Shown here: positions 26,281 through 34,428 of the stretch, piece after piece | Position numbering within the stretch: position 1 is the first letter of the stretch | How the letters are laid out: each line of letters opens with the position of its first letter | From: Lachnospiraceae bacterium | GTDB lineage: Bacteria; Bacillota; Clostridia; Lachnospirales; Lachnospiraceae | Reading direction: 5' to 3' | DNA length: 64,000 bases | Assembly: GCA_021770245.1 (NCBI GenBank) | Contig: JAETRI010000001.1 | Span: 124,001 to 188,000 of the forward strand | The notes under the pieces: model-generated | Databases searched by the model: none | Told to the model about the DNA's origin: nothing | What the model saw: only the letters and a program-made list of their open reading frames with translations | Program-made: the position numbers and the translations under genes

Positions 26281-28926
26281 TCATTTTTTCAATAAAGCTA
26301 ATACCTTAGGTCTAGCACCTGTCAGATATTTAAATCCAAAATGCAGACGTATAATCTCCGGCAGATAATACTGCTCTTTATAAATGCGAAGATATCCCTG
26401 CTTCATCAGCGCAGCTATTTCCCTCGATTCCAGTGGAATCTTTTCCATATCCAACGGAAGAATCTTTACCTCTTCCTCCAAGTTCTCCAACTTCTCAAAT
26501 ACCCCTATCAAGGATCTAATTTCCTGTCTGATCTCCTTTACCTTTTCATCCGAGCAGAAGCTTATTGCATTCCTGACCTCAGCAGGCATGATATATCTGT
26601 CTGGATACTTTAATTCTACCGAAGCATAATTCTCCGTGGCAAACATCAGAAATCTCACGATGTCCCTCGCCTGCAGCTGTCCGTTAAAATCTGACAATGC
26701 CGCCGTAATCCATCTGGAAGAATATGCCTCCTTCGAATCATCCTTCCCCAGCTTCATTCCCCAAAGTCTGTTCAACTGCTGTTCAATAATTTCACCTGAA
26801 ACATTCATAACTGGCATTCCCGGATACAAGCTCTCATCCGCCTGTATAGCGAGCCATAAAGCCAGTCTCAGGGCCTCTGTCTGCGACCAGCTTAATTCAA
26901 ATTGTGCATATTGGCTAGAAAACTGAACCCAATTTGTGGAAAGCGCATCCTCTGCCAGATCTTTTCTAAAAAAAATAATAATTCCTATATTCCCCAGGCT
27001 GAGTTCATTGATATCATTTAAAATTCCTCTGATCAGAGAATTTATCGCTATCATGCTGTTTCTCTCCAGTGGATTTTCATTAAAAATATTTTCTATGCCA
27101 TCAAGGATAAAAACAACTCTCTTGCGCTGTCGCTGCAGTATTTCCTCCAGATCTGAAAAATCTCCAGTAACACCCATTGTTTCAAGCAATAAAGAACGCC
27201 AGAAATTCTTCCATTCCACTTCTCCATGATCTTCCGCTTTATAGGCCTTAATTTTATCTTCATTTTCAGAATATATATTCCCTAAAATTTCTACCTCATT
27301 CAATCTATTCTGGGCATTGCTGATACAATCCATTAGCGGCTTTATAAGTTCTTTTCTGTCTTCGCTGGCCAACACCGGAATTATATAAGTATCTCTGTTC
27401 TCGGCTATTTGTGACTGTTGATTAATAGACTGTATGAATGCACCCCATTCTTTTTTTATCAGCAGCTGCTTATACAGATATGTCTTGCCAGAACCTTTAG
27501 CCCCTAATACTACCAGCCTCGGAATTTCCCGCCGATAATTTCTCTCGATTCTTTGAATCACATCTGTGCACAACATGTTAGATGAAAGAGATCCCTCTGC
27601 TACTATCTCGTCCTTTGCAATACAATGTAGTCTCTTCAGAACACTCCGAGTCCTTTCTTTATCCAGCTCCTCTTTTCCATTTCTCGGTCTGTCTGCCCCG
27701 AACATTTCTTCTACAATCCTGGCAGTCCCCTGACTCATCTTTGTATTTTTCAGTTTATCGCATACATGTGAAATGCCTTCAAGATGGATCAGACCGCTCT
27801 CAAATTCAAAACTTGAGATAAAGCTTCCCCCCAGCCTGTCACCTTCTCCTGCCTCCATTTCCTCTATAGTCTTATGGAGAATTGGTTCCGCCAGCTTCTT
27901 TTGTATTTCGGTTCTCTTTTCCTCGTCAAGCGCATCGGAAGGAGGAATCATCGTCAGTAAAATCTGTGGAATATTATCCCCTTCCCTGTAATGTTCCATC
28001 ACCTGCTGCAGGATCAATCCCACACCCATCACAGACTGTCTTGATGTGGAGGATACAAAGAAACGTTTCACACGCGGATCGAAAATAAAAGGTGCGGAAT
28101 ATTCACTGATTCCTGCCCTCAGATCCATCAGCACCGCATCCACATGCAGAGCTTCACCTAATCTAGAAAAAAATTCAGCCAGCATATACTTATTTTGATC
28201 TACATCCAATATCTTCTCTGGACTCGCATATATATTTAAAAGCTGTATCCATTCCCGGTAAACCGGAATGAAATAATGCTGTGCCGAATAAGTCTCTGCT
28301 TCGATAGTAAGTATGGACTTCTCCACAATCTGACCGATGTTTTTTATCAGTTCTTCCGTTACAGAATCCGAATAAATCAACGACAAAATATCAAGATAGC
28401 TGATCTCGTTGATATTTTTCTGTTCTTCCGCCATCCAGGTTAATCCTGGCGCTTCTATGTCGGCATCGATAATAAGAAGTTTTTTATTCCCGGCAAATTT
28501 TTCGGTTATCTCCTTTGCAAAGCTAATCACGGACAGAGTCCGCCCCACCCCACCTTTATATGAGTGAAAGGCCAATACCGGCTTCCCGGGCAGCTCATCC
28601 ACAGGTAAATCCGCCTTCACATCCTGCGAAGTATAAATGCTCTTGAACAGAGGCTTAATCCGCCTTCTTCCGGGCCATAAATCCGGATCGCATTCATATA
28701 TAATTTCTAGTTTCTGGCCATTAAATGGAAGAACCAAACATCTTTCCCCAGCCTGGTACATTTTCCCAAATAGTTGAGTCCAAAAATAATCCTCTTCTTT
28801 TTTCAGATCTGTAAATATCTCTATGCAATCGCTGTATACGTTGATGGCGTTCCACCCCTCCGGCCATTCTAAACGATGCAGCCTCAGTTCTGTTTCAATA
28901 TCTTTCCATGTGTAAAATTTTTTCAT
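26281..28926 (-). CDS. KGGVGR-motif tandem ATPase (ParA/MinD-like + AAA/STAND-like)
   Basis: 881 residues, probably cytoplasmic, in AT-rich DNA unlike its neighbours. Residues 1-110 are an N-terminal domain I do not recognise. Residues 115-400 are a SIMIBI-class ATPase: deviant Walker A SYKGGVGRT (122-130), IIDADIEAPG (152-161), Walker B LMDLRAG (267-272). A second P-loop NTPase starts about residue 465: LGAKGSGKT (474-482), Walker B VVFILDGIENI (604-614), then FFRKDL as a possible sensor segment, with a helical and winged-helix-like C-terminus. Start ATG has AGGAG 7 bases upstream. It is 47 bases downstream of the HEPN-like gene and probably cotranscribed. KGGVGR-variant ATPases are often found in anti-phage contexts, so defence or stress sensing is an inference; no named system is matched. 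Confidence 0.75.
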   Translation of the reverse strand: MKKFYTWKDIETELRLHRLEWPEGWNAINVYSDCIEIFTDLKKEEDYFWTQLFGKMYQAGERCLVLPFNGQKLEIIYECDPDLWPGRRRIKPLFKSIYTSQDVKADLPVDELPGKPVLAFHSYKGGVGRTLSVISFAKEITEKFAGNKKLLIIDADIEAPGLTWMAEEQKNINEISYLDILSLIYSDSVTEELIKNIGQIVEKSILTIEAETYSAQHYFIPVYREWIQLLNIYASPEKILDVDQNKYMLAEFFSRLGEALHVDAVLMDLRAGISEYSAPFIFDPRVKRFFVSSTSRQSVMGVGLILQQVMEHYREGDNIPQILLTMIPPSDALDEEKRTEIQKKLAEPILHKTIEEMEAGEGDRLGGSFISSFEFESGLIHLEGISHVCDKLKNTKMSQGTARIVEEMFGADRPRNGKEELDKERTRSVLKRLHCIAKDEIVAEGSLSSNMLCTDVIQRIERNYRREIPRLVVLGAKGSGKTYLYKQLLIKKEWGAFIQSINQQSQIAENRDTYIIPVLASEDRKELIKPLMDCISNAQNRLNEVEILGNIYSENEDKIKAYKAEDHGEVEWKNFWRSLLLETMGVTGDFSDLEEILQRQRKRVVFILDGIENIFNENPLERNSMIAINSLIRGILNDINELSLGNIGIIIFFRKDLAEDALSTNWVQFSSQYAQFELSWSQTEALRLALWLAIQADESLYPGMPVMNVSGEIIEQQLNRLWGMKLGKDDSKEAYSSRWITAALSDFNGQLQARDIVRFLMFATENYASVELKYPDRYIMPAEVRNAISFCSDEKVKEIRQEIRSLIGVFEKLENLEEEVKILPLDMEKIPLESREIAALMKQGYLRIYKEQYYLPEIIRLHFGFKYLTGARPKVLALLKK

Positions 28927-28973
28927 GGATAGCTCCTATCTCTTTTTATTATAGTTATTATAGAATCTCTTGT

Positions 28974-29390
28974 TTATATTTCTTCATCCAACCACTTAGC
29001 TATCTTTTCAAAAACCGTTTCTGCATCCTTCTCTTCAACAAAATCCGCTGCAACGCCATAACGCCACAACTGGTTAAACTGATTTGATTGAATACATTCG
29101 CGTCCGTTTAAAGTATGAATAGAGCCAATATGGAACTCAAATATGTCGTTTTTATTCAACAGTAATTTTATGTTATGACCATCATTTTTTAAATCGCCCA
29201 TTTCATCTATTTCTAACAGCTCCAAATAGGAATTTAGATCGGTTCTTTTCAACAGACGACATTTCAGGCCGCATTCAACCGCATAAAATAATATAAGCCT
29301 TTTTGTTCTGTCGTATCCTTTTATTTCCTGATAACAGTGGTAATGCTTTTTAAAGCTTACACGGAATTCTCTGGCCGTAACATCTATCAC
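28974..29390 (-). CDS. small HEPN-like protein
   Basis: 138 residues. The helical core resembles HEPN proteins: KRLILFYAVECGLKCRLLKR (30-49) is the 'A-x-E-x-x-L-K-x-x-L-L' helix, GHNIKLLLNK (71-80) the 'H-D-L-x-x-L' turn, and LWRYGVAADF (108-117) with EKIAKWLDEE the last helices. The RNase motif R-X4-6-H is not present, so it may be a non-nuclease HEPN that binds a ligand or partner, or catalysis may use other residues. The start is GTG 29390 with GGGGG 9 bases upstream. It precedes the tandem ATPase gene (47-base gap) and shares its low GC content. The HEPN call is by eye; a structure prediction would settle it. Confidence 0.55.
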   Translation of the reverse strand: MIDVTAREFRVSFKKHYHCYQEIKGYDRTKRLILFYAVECGLKCRLLKRTDLNSYLELLEIDEMGDLKNDGHNIKLLLNKNDIFEFHIGSIHTLNGRECIQSNQFNQLWRYGVAADFVEEKDAETVFEKIAKWLDEEI

Positions 29391-29456
29391 AATGTATATC
29401 CCCCATACAATTCTTCCCTAAAGGAACTACCCTAAAACTATTCCGGGACAAATTCC

Positions 29457-30509
29457 TTACTTTGCATATTTCACCCGATACCCCATCCGTCTCTCCAGCG
29501 AATACCAGATTTTCTTCAGATAAAATTTCCCGTAAATCCATCTGCTTCGCAGCAGGCCGAGCCGCCTTCCCGCTCCTTCCGGCCGCTGCCCGGCAGTTGC
29601 GTATCTGCCCGGATTCCTCTTATATTCCTCTAACTCTCTCCTGCATTCCTCCGCGGTAAACAGCCGCCCCTTCCTGTCCTGATAGTGGAAAATACTGTAA
29701 ATATTCTGTTCCGATGCCCAGTAACCGTCGGATACGTTATGCCTGGCCCAGTATTTGGGGGCGATGGCAAACTCCAGGGTATCGGAAGTGTAGGCCGGGA
29801 AAAAAGCAAAACTGGAATTGGACAGCAGAAGATACCTGGCATTTTTGATCATCACATAATCCCGGTCCGGGTCGGAATGATAAACGGGCAGGCCCGGCAG
29901 CATTTTCCGTGCCGCCTCCGGATCGTCCGTCACGATGACGAATTCCATATCCGGCCTGCGCTTTCTCATATTTTTCATCCCGTCCGTCCAATATTTTTTC
30001 CTGAGGTAGAGTTCCGGGCTGTCCGTATATTCTCCTCCCCTGAAATTCACGATACATAAGTTATCCCTGGTAAACTCGTGGCTGTCGTAGGCAGGAAGCA
30101 CCCTCATCCATTGCCGGATCTCATCCCTGTATTTCGCAAAATACCCTTCCGCCTGCAGGTTGCCATAGATCAGAGTATCGTCGGGCAGGCTGTGGAGCGC
30201 CCCGTCCTCCCCCGCCACATAACATCCGTGATCCATATCATGGCGGGAATTTCCCAGGTAAATGCGCACTTCCTTCTCGTCATACCGCTTCATCCCCCGC
30301 CTGAGTGCCTCCCCGGCATCCTCTATGGGTTCACCCAGGTTGAGTTCCATAAAATACATCCCTTTTTTGCTGTGGATGTTCACCGCCAGCTGTTCCTGTC
30401 CTGCCGTGCCGAAAGCGCATCCGCGTTCCCTGGCAATGCATCTGGCCGTAATATAACAAAACAACTGGTTCCCCAGTCCCTGTCCCTTTAAAAACTCCGT
30501 ACCTATCAT
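29457..30509 (-). CDS. divergent GT11-like glycosyltransferase
   Basis: 350 residues. The N-terminus MIGTEFLKGQGLGNQLFCYI carries the G-L-G-N-Q-x-F signature of alpha-1,2-fucosyltransferases, and LLLSNSSFAFFPAYTSD is the S-N-S-x-F region. The donor motif H-x-R-R-x-D is altered to NFRGGEY (first Arg kept; His, second Arg and Asp changed), so donor use may differ from GDP-fucose. Start at ATG 30509 (GGAG 7 bases upstream, at the end of a leader hairpin at 30513-30552); the frame is open 16 codons more. Only 66 bases separate its stop from the HEPN-like gene start. Confidence 0.7.
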   Translation of the reverse strand: MIGTEFLKGQGLGNQLFCYITARCIARERGCAFGTAGQEQLAVNIHSKKGMYFMELNLGEPIEDAGEALRRGMKRYDEKEVRIYLGNSRHDMDHGCYVAGEDGALHSLPDDTLIYGNLQAEGYFAKYRDEIRQWMRVLPAYDSHEFTRDNLCIVNFRGGEYTDSPELYLRKKYWTDGMKNMRKRRPDMEFVIVTDDPEAARKMLPGLPVYHSDPDRDYVMIKNARYLLLSNSSFAFFPAYTSDTLEFAIAPKYWARHNVSDGYWASEQNIYSIFHYQDRKGRLFTAEECRRELEEYKRNPGRYATAGQRPEGAGRRLGLLRSRWIYGKFYLKKIWYSLERRMGYRVKYAK

Positions 30510-30512
30510 GCT

Positions 30513-30552
30513 TATACTCCTGCATATCGCAAGCAAAGCTTGCGATACTGCC
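30513..30552 (-). repeat. family E leader hairpin, copy 1
   Basis: TATCGCAAGC / GCTTGCGATA is a perfect 10-base stem, flanked by TATACTCCTGCA on one side and CTGCC on the other. Copy 2 (54475-54514) has the same flanks with one stem base pair changed on both arms (A/T to C/G), a compensated substitution. The minus-strand GCAGGAGTATA is the ribosome site of the gene at 30509. Just upstream lies a second stem, AGTTTGAAA-CGCAG-TTTCAAACT (30570-30592). Confidence 0.75.
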
Positions 30553-30578
30553 GCCAATGAAGAGTTTGAAACGCAGTT

Positions 30579-32348
30579 TCAAACTTCGCACTTCCCTCTC
30601 GTCAGGGTAATCCCGCATTCATCCACATTGTAGATCATATCACACTTCTCTATGGTCTGCAATCTGTGGGCGATGATGACCAGGGTCTTACGCCCATGGA
30701 AACTTTCGATGGCGTCCATGATTGCCGCTTCCGTGTCGTTGTCCAGCGCCGAAGTGGCTTCATCGAACACCAGAATCTCCGGATCATGGTACAGCGCCCT
30801 GGCGATCCCGATCCTCTGACGCTGGCCGCCGGAAAGCCTGACGCCCCGGTCGCCCACGCTGGCCTCCAGCTGGCCCGGAAGCTGCCTGACGAATTCCTTC
30901 ATCTGCGCCTCCTCCAGCACCTTCCATACCCTTTTGTCGTCGATCTGATCCCGTTCCACGCCAAAGGCGATATTTTCCCGCAGGGAATCATCCGTTAAGA
31001 AAATGGACTGGGGGATATAGCCGATATGGGAAAGCCAGGAGGGATAATTGTCGAATACGTTTTTCCCTCCGCAGGTAATCTGCCCTTCCTGCACGCGCAA
31101 AAGGCCCATGAGGATATCGATGGCCGTGGTCTTTCCCGCGCCGGAGGGCCCCGTCACACCCACAGATTTCCCCACGGGGATCCGCATGCAGGCGTCCTTC
31201 AGCACGGGCCGGGGGGAATCCGGGTAGGTATAGCAGATATGATCCAGCCGGATTTCCCCCTCCACCCGGATGGGCTGTGCGTCCGCCCGGTCCCTGCTCT
31301 GATAAGCCCCATACTGGGCATAATCGCCAAAATCCACGTTTTCATACACATAATCCAGCGAAGGCTGGAAAAAGGCGATATTGGTCACGTGCCCGTTGAT
31401 CCGGTTCACGCTGGGGATCAGCCTGGTGGCGGCATAGCCAAAGGCGGCAATCTGGGCCACCATGTTCATCATATCCCCGCCGGAAAGGATAAAAGCGGCC
31501 ACGTAAACTAAGATTGCGGTCATACAGATCGTTTCGATCAACATCCTGGGGATATTGTTGAGCACGGTGTATTTGGTGGTCACCTCCCCGGCGATCCGGG
31601 AATATTTTCTGAAATTTTGTGCAAAAAAGCTTTCCTTGTGAAGGATCTTCACGTCCTTAATACCGTAAATCGACTGGAGGCGCCATTTTCCCATCCGGCT
31701 CTGTACCCGCTGGGACTTTAAACCCATGGCGTTCAGCCCGGGCTTCATCACCCGCAGGATCATGAGCGTCATGCCAACCAGGATCCCCCCGATGATCAGA
31801 GTCATCCTGTAATCCACCACCAGCAGGAAGGTGCAGATAAACAGGGCCACCACTCCCTCCGAAGCCAGCTGGATATATTCCAAAAGGATCGTGAATACCT
31901 TCGGCACATCGCTGTCCACCAGCCGGAAGACGGTGGGGATATCCGCATTCAGATAAAATTCATAGGGCCGGTTCAGATATTCTTCCAGCATGTAGCTGAC
32001 CGTCCGAAACTGATTGTTGTTCACGAATTTGGCCTGCACATAGGTCTGCCAGAGAATGAACAGATTTTTGATCAATATGATCCCGATCAGCGCGCCCAGC
32101 AGGAAAAGGATGAACTGATTAAAGTTCTCATCCGAAAGGCGCACGCCGAACCATCCGCAGGCCTTCTGCACCGTTTCATTGGCAATCATCCCCTCCCGGT
32201 TCAGGATCGCCTGTACCAGAGGCAGCACCGCGCCGATCCCAACGGTTTCCAGAAGGCCGCTGACCAGGATCATCACCCCCAGCACCACCACCTTGCGTTT
32301 CTGCGCCCGGCTCAGTATATGGTTCAGTTTCCTTATATTCTCCATCAT
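30579..32348 (-). CDS. ABC transporter, fused permease and ATPase (MsbA-like)
   Basis: 589 residues: a six-helix exporter membrane domain, then an ATPase with Walker A GPSGAGKTTAID, signature LSGGQRQRIGIARAL, Walker B ILVFDEATSALDN and the H-loop AHRLQT. Half-transporters of this kind (PglK/MsbA type) flip lipid-linked oligosaccharides or export polymers as homodimers. Start taken at ATG 32348, overlapping the fucosyltransferase stop; the adjacent ATG 32345 is equally possible. With a Wzx-like flippase also in the window, the locus may carry two export routes. Confidence 0.9.
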   Translation of the reverse strand: MMENIRKLNHILSRAQKRKVVVLGVMILVSGLLETVGIGAVLPLVQAILNREGMIANETVQKACGWFGVRLSDENFNQFILFLLGALIGIILIKNLFILWQTYVQAKFVNNNQFRTVSYMLEEYLNRPYEFYLNADIPTVFRLVDSDVPKVFTILLEYIQLASEGVVALFICTFLLVVDYRMTLIIGGILVGMTLMILRVMKPGLNAMGLKSQRVQSRMGKWRLQSIYGIKDVKILHKESFFAQNFRKYSRIAGEVTTKYTVLNNIPRMLIETICMTAILVYVAAFILSGGDMMNMVAQIAAFGYAATRLIPSVNRINGHVTNIAFFQPSLDYVYENVDFGDYAQYGAYQSRDRADAQPIRVEGEIRLDHICYTYPDSPRPVLKDACMRIPVGKSVGVTGPSGAGKTTAIDILMGLLRVQEGQITCGGKNVFDNYPSWLSHIGYIPQSIFLTDDSLRENIAFGVERDQIDDKRVWKVLEEAQMKEFVRQLPGQLEASVGDRGVRLSGGQRQRIGIARALYHDPEILVFDEATSALDNDTEAAIMDAIESFHGRKTLVIIAHRLQTIEKCDMIYNVDECGITLTRGKCEV

Positions 32349-33211
32349 ATCCGAATCATATCCTCCGTATAAATGTCCTCGCAATCCTGCCCGTTCAGCC
32401 ATCTTTCCGGCGCTGCCACCAGCTTGTCCGGATTCTCGTTCAGCCATGCCCCCCACCAGCTGAAGGAGCTGTTCGCGATGATCTGATGCCTGCACCTGCT
32501 CATGAGGAACAGATCCAGATATCCCGTATCCTCCGTGCTGCCCGTCACTAACCGCGTATCCTTCCCTGAAAGATGCGCCCCGGTCCACTCAGGATCGTTG
32601 CTGAAAAGATAGAACACGGCCTCCGGAACCCTTTCTCTGATATACGCAAAGGCTCTGTGGTAATAATCCACAGTGCAGATCCCCGTATAGATCCCGCCGT
32701 GGACGGGGTCCAGGTAATCCCCCCTGCGGACGTGCACGCCCACGGACTGCGTCCCCTCTATCTGGGAAAGGAGCCTGCGAAAGGACTCCGGCAGCGGATA
32801 TTTCCCGTTTTCGATTCCCCGAAACCGAAAAGCCTCCCGCACCTGCGTTCTGCATCCCGCGAAATACTTCTCGCTCTGAAAGCATCCCTCCAGCAGAGCC
32901 GGATCCCGTTCAAATACGGTTGGGTCAAAGTTCACGCCCGCTTCCCGGTAGGCCTTTGACCTGCGGCCCGCAAGCTTCCTTCGGATCCGATGAAAGATTG
33001 CCATGGAAGCGTCCGTCATCTGAATCAGCTCCTCCCTGTCCGCCCGCTCATAATCGATGCCGAACACATCCAGCGCCTTGGGCCTGGTCCCCTGGCCGTA
33101 GCAGGTCACGTCGTCCATCTTCACCTGCCTGCCCCTGGCCGCGAGCGCCAAATACAGGGCATATTCAAACATCTGGTTTCCCAGTCCTCCCGACAATTGA
33201 ACGATTACCAT
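32345..33211 (-). CDS. alpha-1,2-fucosyltransferase (GT11)
   Basis: 288 residues. MVIVQLSGGLGNQMFEYALY, the donor motif VGVHVRRGDYLDP and IIANSSFSWWGAWLN are all intact, making this the most canonical of three GT11-like proteins here. It should transfer L-fucose from GDP-fucose in alpha-1,2 linkage. Start chosen at ATG 33211 (GGGG 6 bases upstream); two in-frame ATGs lie 2 and 4 codons earlier. It overlaps the ABC transporter gene and follows a family D leader repeat (33224-33295). Confidence 0.9.
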   Translation of the reverse strand: MVIVQLSGGLGNQMFEYALYLALAARGRQVKMDDVTCYGQGTRPKALDVFGIDYERADREELIQMTDASMAIFHRIRRKLAGRRSKAYREAGVNFDPTVFERDPALLEGCFQSEKYFAGCRTQVREAFRFRGIENGKYPLPESFRRLLSQIEGTQSVGVHVRRGDYLDPVHGGIYTGICTVDYYHRAFAYIRERVPEAVFYLFSNDPEWTGAHLSGKDTRLVTGSTEDTGYLDLFLMSRCRHQIIANSSFSWWGAWLNENPDKLVAAPERWLNGQDCEDIYTEDMIRI

Positions 33212-33223
33212 ATTCATCCCCAT

Positions 33224-33295
33224 TCCGGAACGTTTTCGCGATGGGGCGATCTGCCACCAAAACTATTTGCGACGCTCCGGCGCAAATAGCCGTGC
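33224..33295 (-). repeat. family D leader element, copy 1
   Basis: Contains a 33-base stretch (33263-33295) that is identical to 62305-62337. The core is a CTATTTGCG / CGCAAATAG stem with a 9-base loop; further toward the gene the two copies share CATTCCGGARCGTTTWCGCGA. Both lie directly before the start of a minus-strand gene. Confidence 0.85.
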
Positions 33296-33336
33296 ACTCA
33301 CATAAAGGAAAGGAAGAGAAGGGTTCGGAAAATCTT

Positions 33337-34428
33337 TCATTCCTCCTCACACCTCCGGCCATACCTGCGGATTCTCTGCTTCATGGGCACCAAATATCTG
33401 TCATTCACCCATATCACCCACAGATAGGCGCGCGGGGAAAACAGGAAAATTTTCATTTTCCGCTTCTCCTGCGTTTTGGCGCCCCGGCAGGCATAGACCC
33501 GGTCCATCTCTTCCCGGTCACGCAGCAGCCTCTGCCGGATCCTTCCCCGGAACCTCCTTCTCTCCTCCGGGGCCGCCTTCCCCAACGCCGTATAATACAG
33601 CAGCAGCCTTTTATAGAAAAAGTACCTGTGCACGTCCGCCAGGTCCGCCCTGCCGATGCTCTTAAGGAAGGCTTCCTTTTCCTCATAGGCCGGGATCTGA
33701 TCCGTAAAAATCCGCTCGCCGATCCCTTCCCCCATGATGCTCCCCTCCCGCTCCAGCACATAATTATACCAGGCCTGATCCAGATAGACCGTCCGGCCGG
33801 CCCTGGCCAGAAGCTTCGTGGTATATACGATATCCTCGTAATATTTTCCCACGGGGAACCGCAGCTCCCCCATCAGCTCCCTGGTATACAGCTTGTTCCA
33901 GGCCGCGTTCTGAATCGCCACCTCGTCCTCTTCCAGAAGAAAGCACTCCAACGCTTCCGCTCCCTCAAATACCCAAACGGCTCCGGTGGACGCATCCTCG
34001 ATCCGGTTTCTCCGGATCTGCTTATACCGGCAGACGCACAGTGGGGCGTCGAATTCCTTCAATGCCGAGAGCATGTGCTCATACATGTCCTCGTCCACCC
34101 AGTCGTCCCCGTCCACAAAGGCCAGATACCTTCCCTCCGCCCTTTCTATTCCCGCATTCCTGGCATCCGACAGTCCGCCGTTTTCTTTATGCACCACCAG
34201 GATCCGGGGATCCTCTCCGGCCAGGGTATCACAAAGCGCCCCGCTGCCGTCGGTAGACCCGTCGTCCACCAGAATGATCTGCAGATTTTTCCAGGTCTGG
34301 TTCGTCAGGGAACGGACGCACCGCTCCAGGTAATCCTCAATATTATATACGGCCACGATCACCGAAAGGAGCTCCCGCGGTTCTTCTTCCGCCAAAGGCC
34401 TCGGTTCATAGTTCTCTATTTTCCGCAT
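33337..34428 (-). CDS. glycosyltransferase family 2
   Basis: 363 residues: LLSVIVAVYNIEDYLERCV, VDDGSTDGSGALCD, KENGGLSDARNAGIE and FVDGDDWVDEDMYE are the full GT2 set, with the helical C-terminal region of capsular enzymes (CpsI/EpsJ-like). The start overlaps the AsnB gene by 13 bases and has GGAAAGG just upstream. It resembles the GT2 at 14127-15161. A long open frame on the opposite strand (32920-34455) is a shadow. Confidence 0.88.
   Translation of the reverse strand: MRKIENYEPRPLAEEEPRELLSVIVAVYNIEDYLERCVRSLTNQTWKNLQIILVDDGSTDGSGALCDTLAGEDPRILVVHKENGGLSDARNAGIERAEGRYLAFVDGDDWVDEDMYEHMLSALKEFDAPLCVCRYKQIRRNRIEDASTGAVWVFEGAEALECFLLEEDEVAIQNAAWNKLYTRELMGELRFPVGKYYEDIVYTTKLLARAGRTVYLDQAWYNYVLEREGSIMGEGIGERIFTDQIPAYEEKEAFLKSIGRADLADVHRYFFYKRLLLYYTALGKAAPEERRRFRGRIRQRLLRDREEMDRVYACRGAKTQEKRKMKIFLFSPRAYLWVIWVNDRYLVPMKQRIRRYGRRCEEE

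Noticed and set aside
29350-29541. 63-codon minus-strand frame between the HEPN-like gene and the GT11-like gene
   Set aside because: It overlaps the ends of both genes in another frame and shows no conserved feature.
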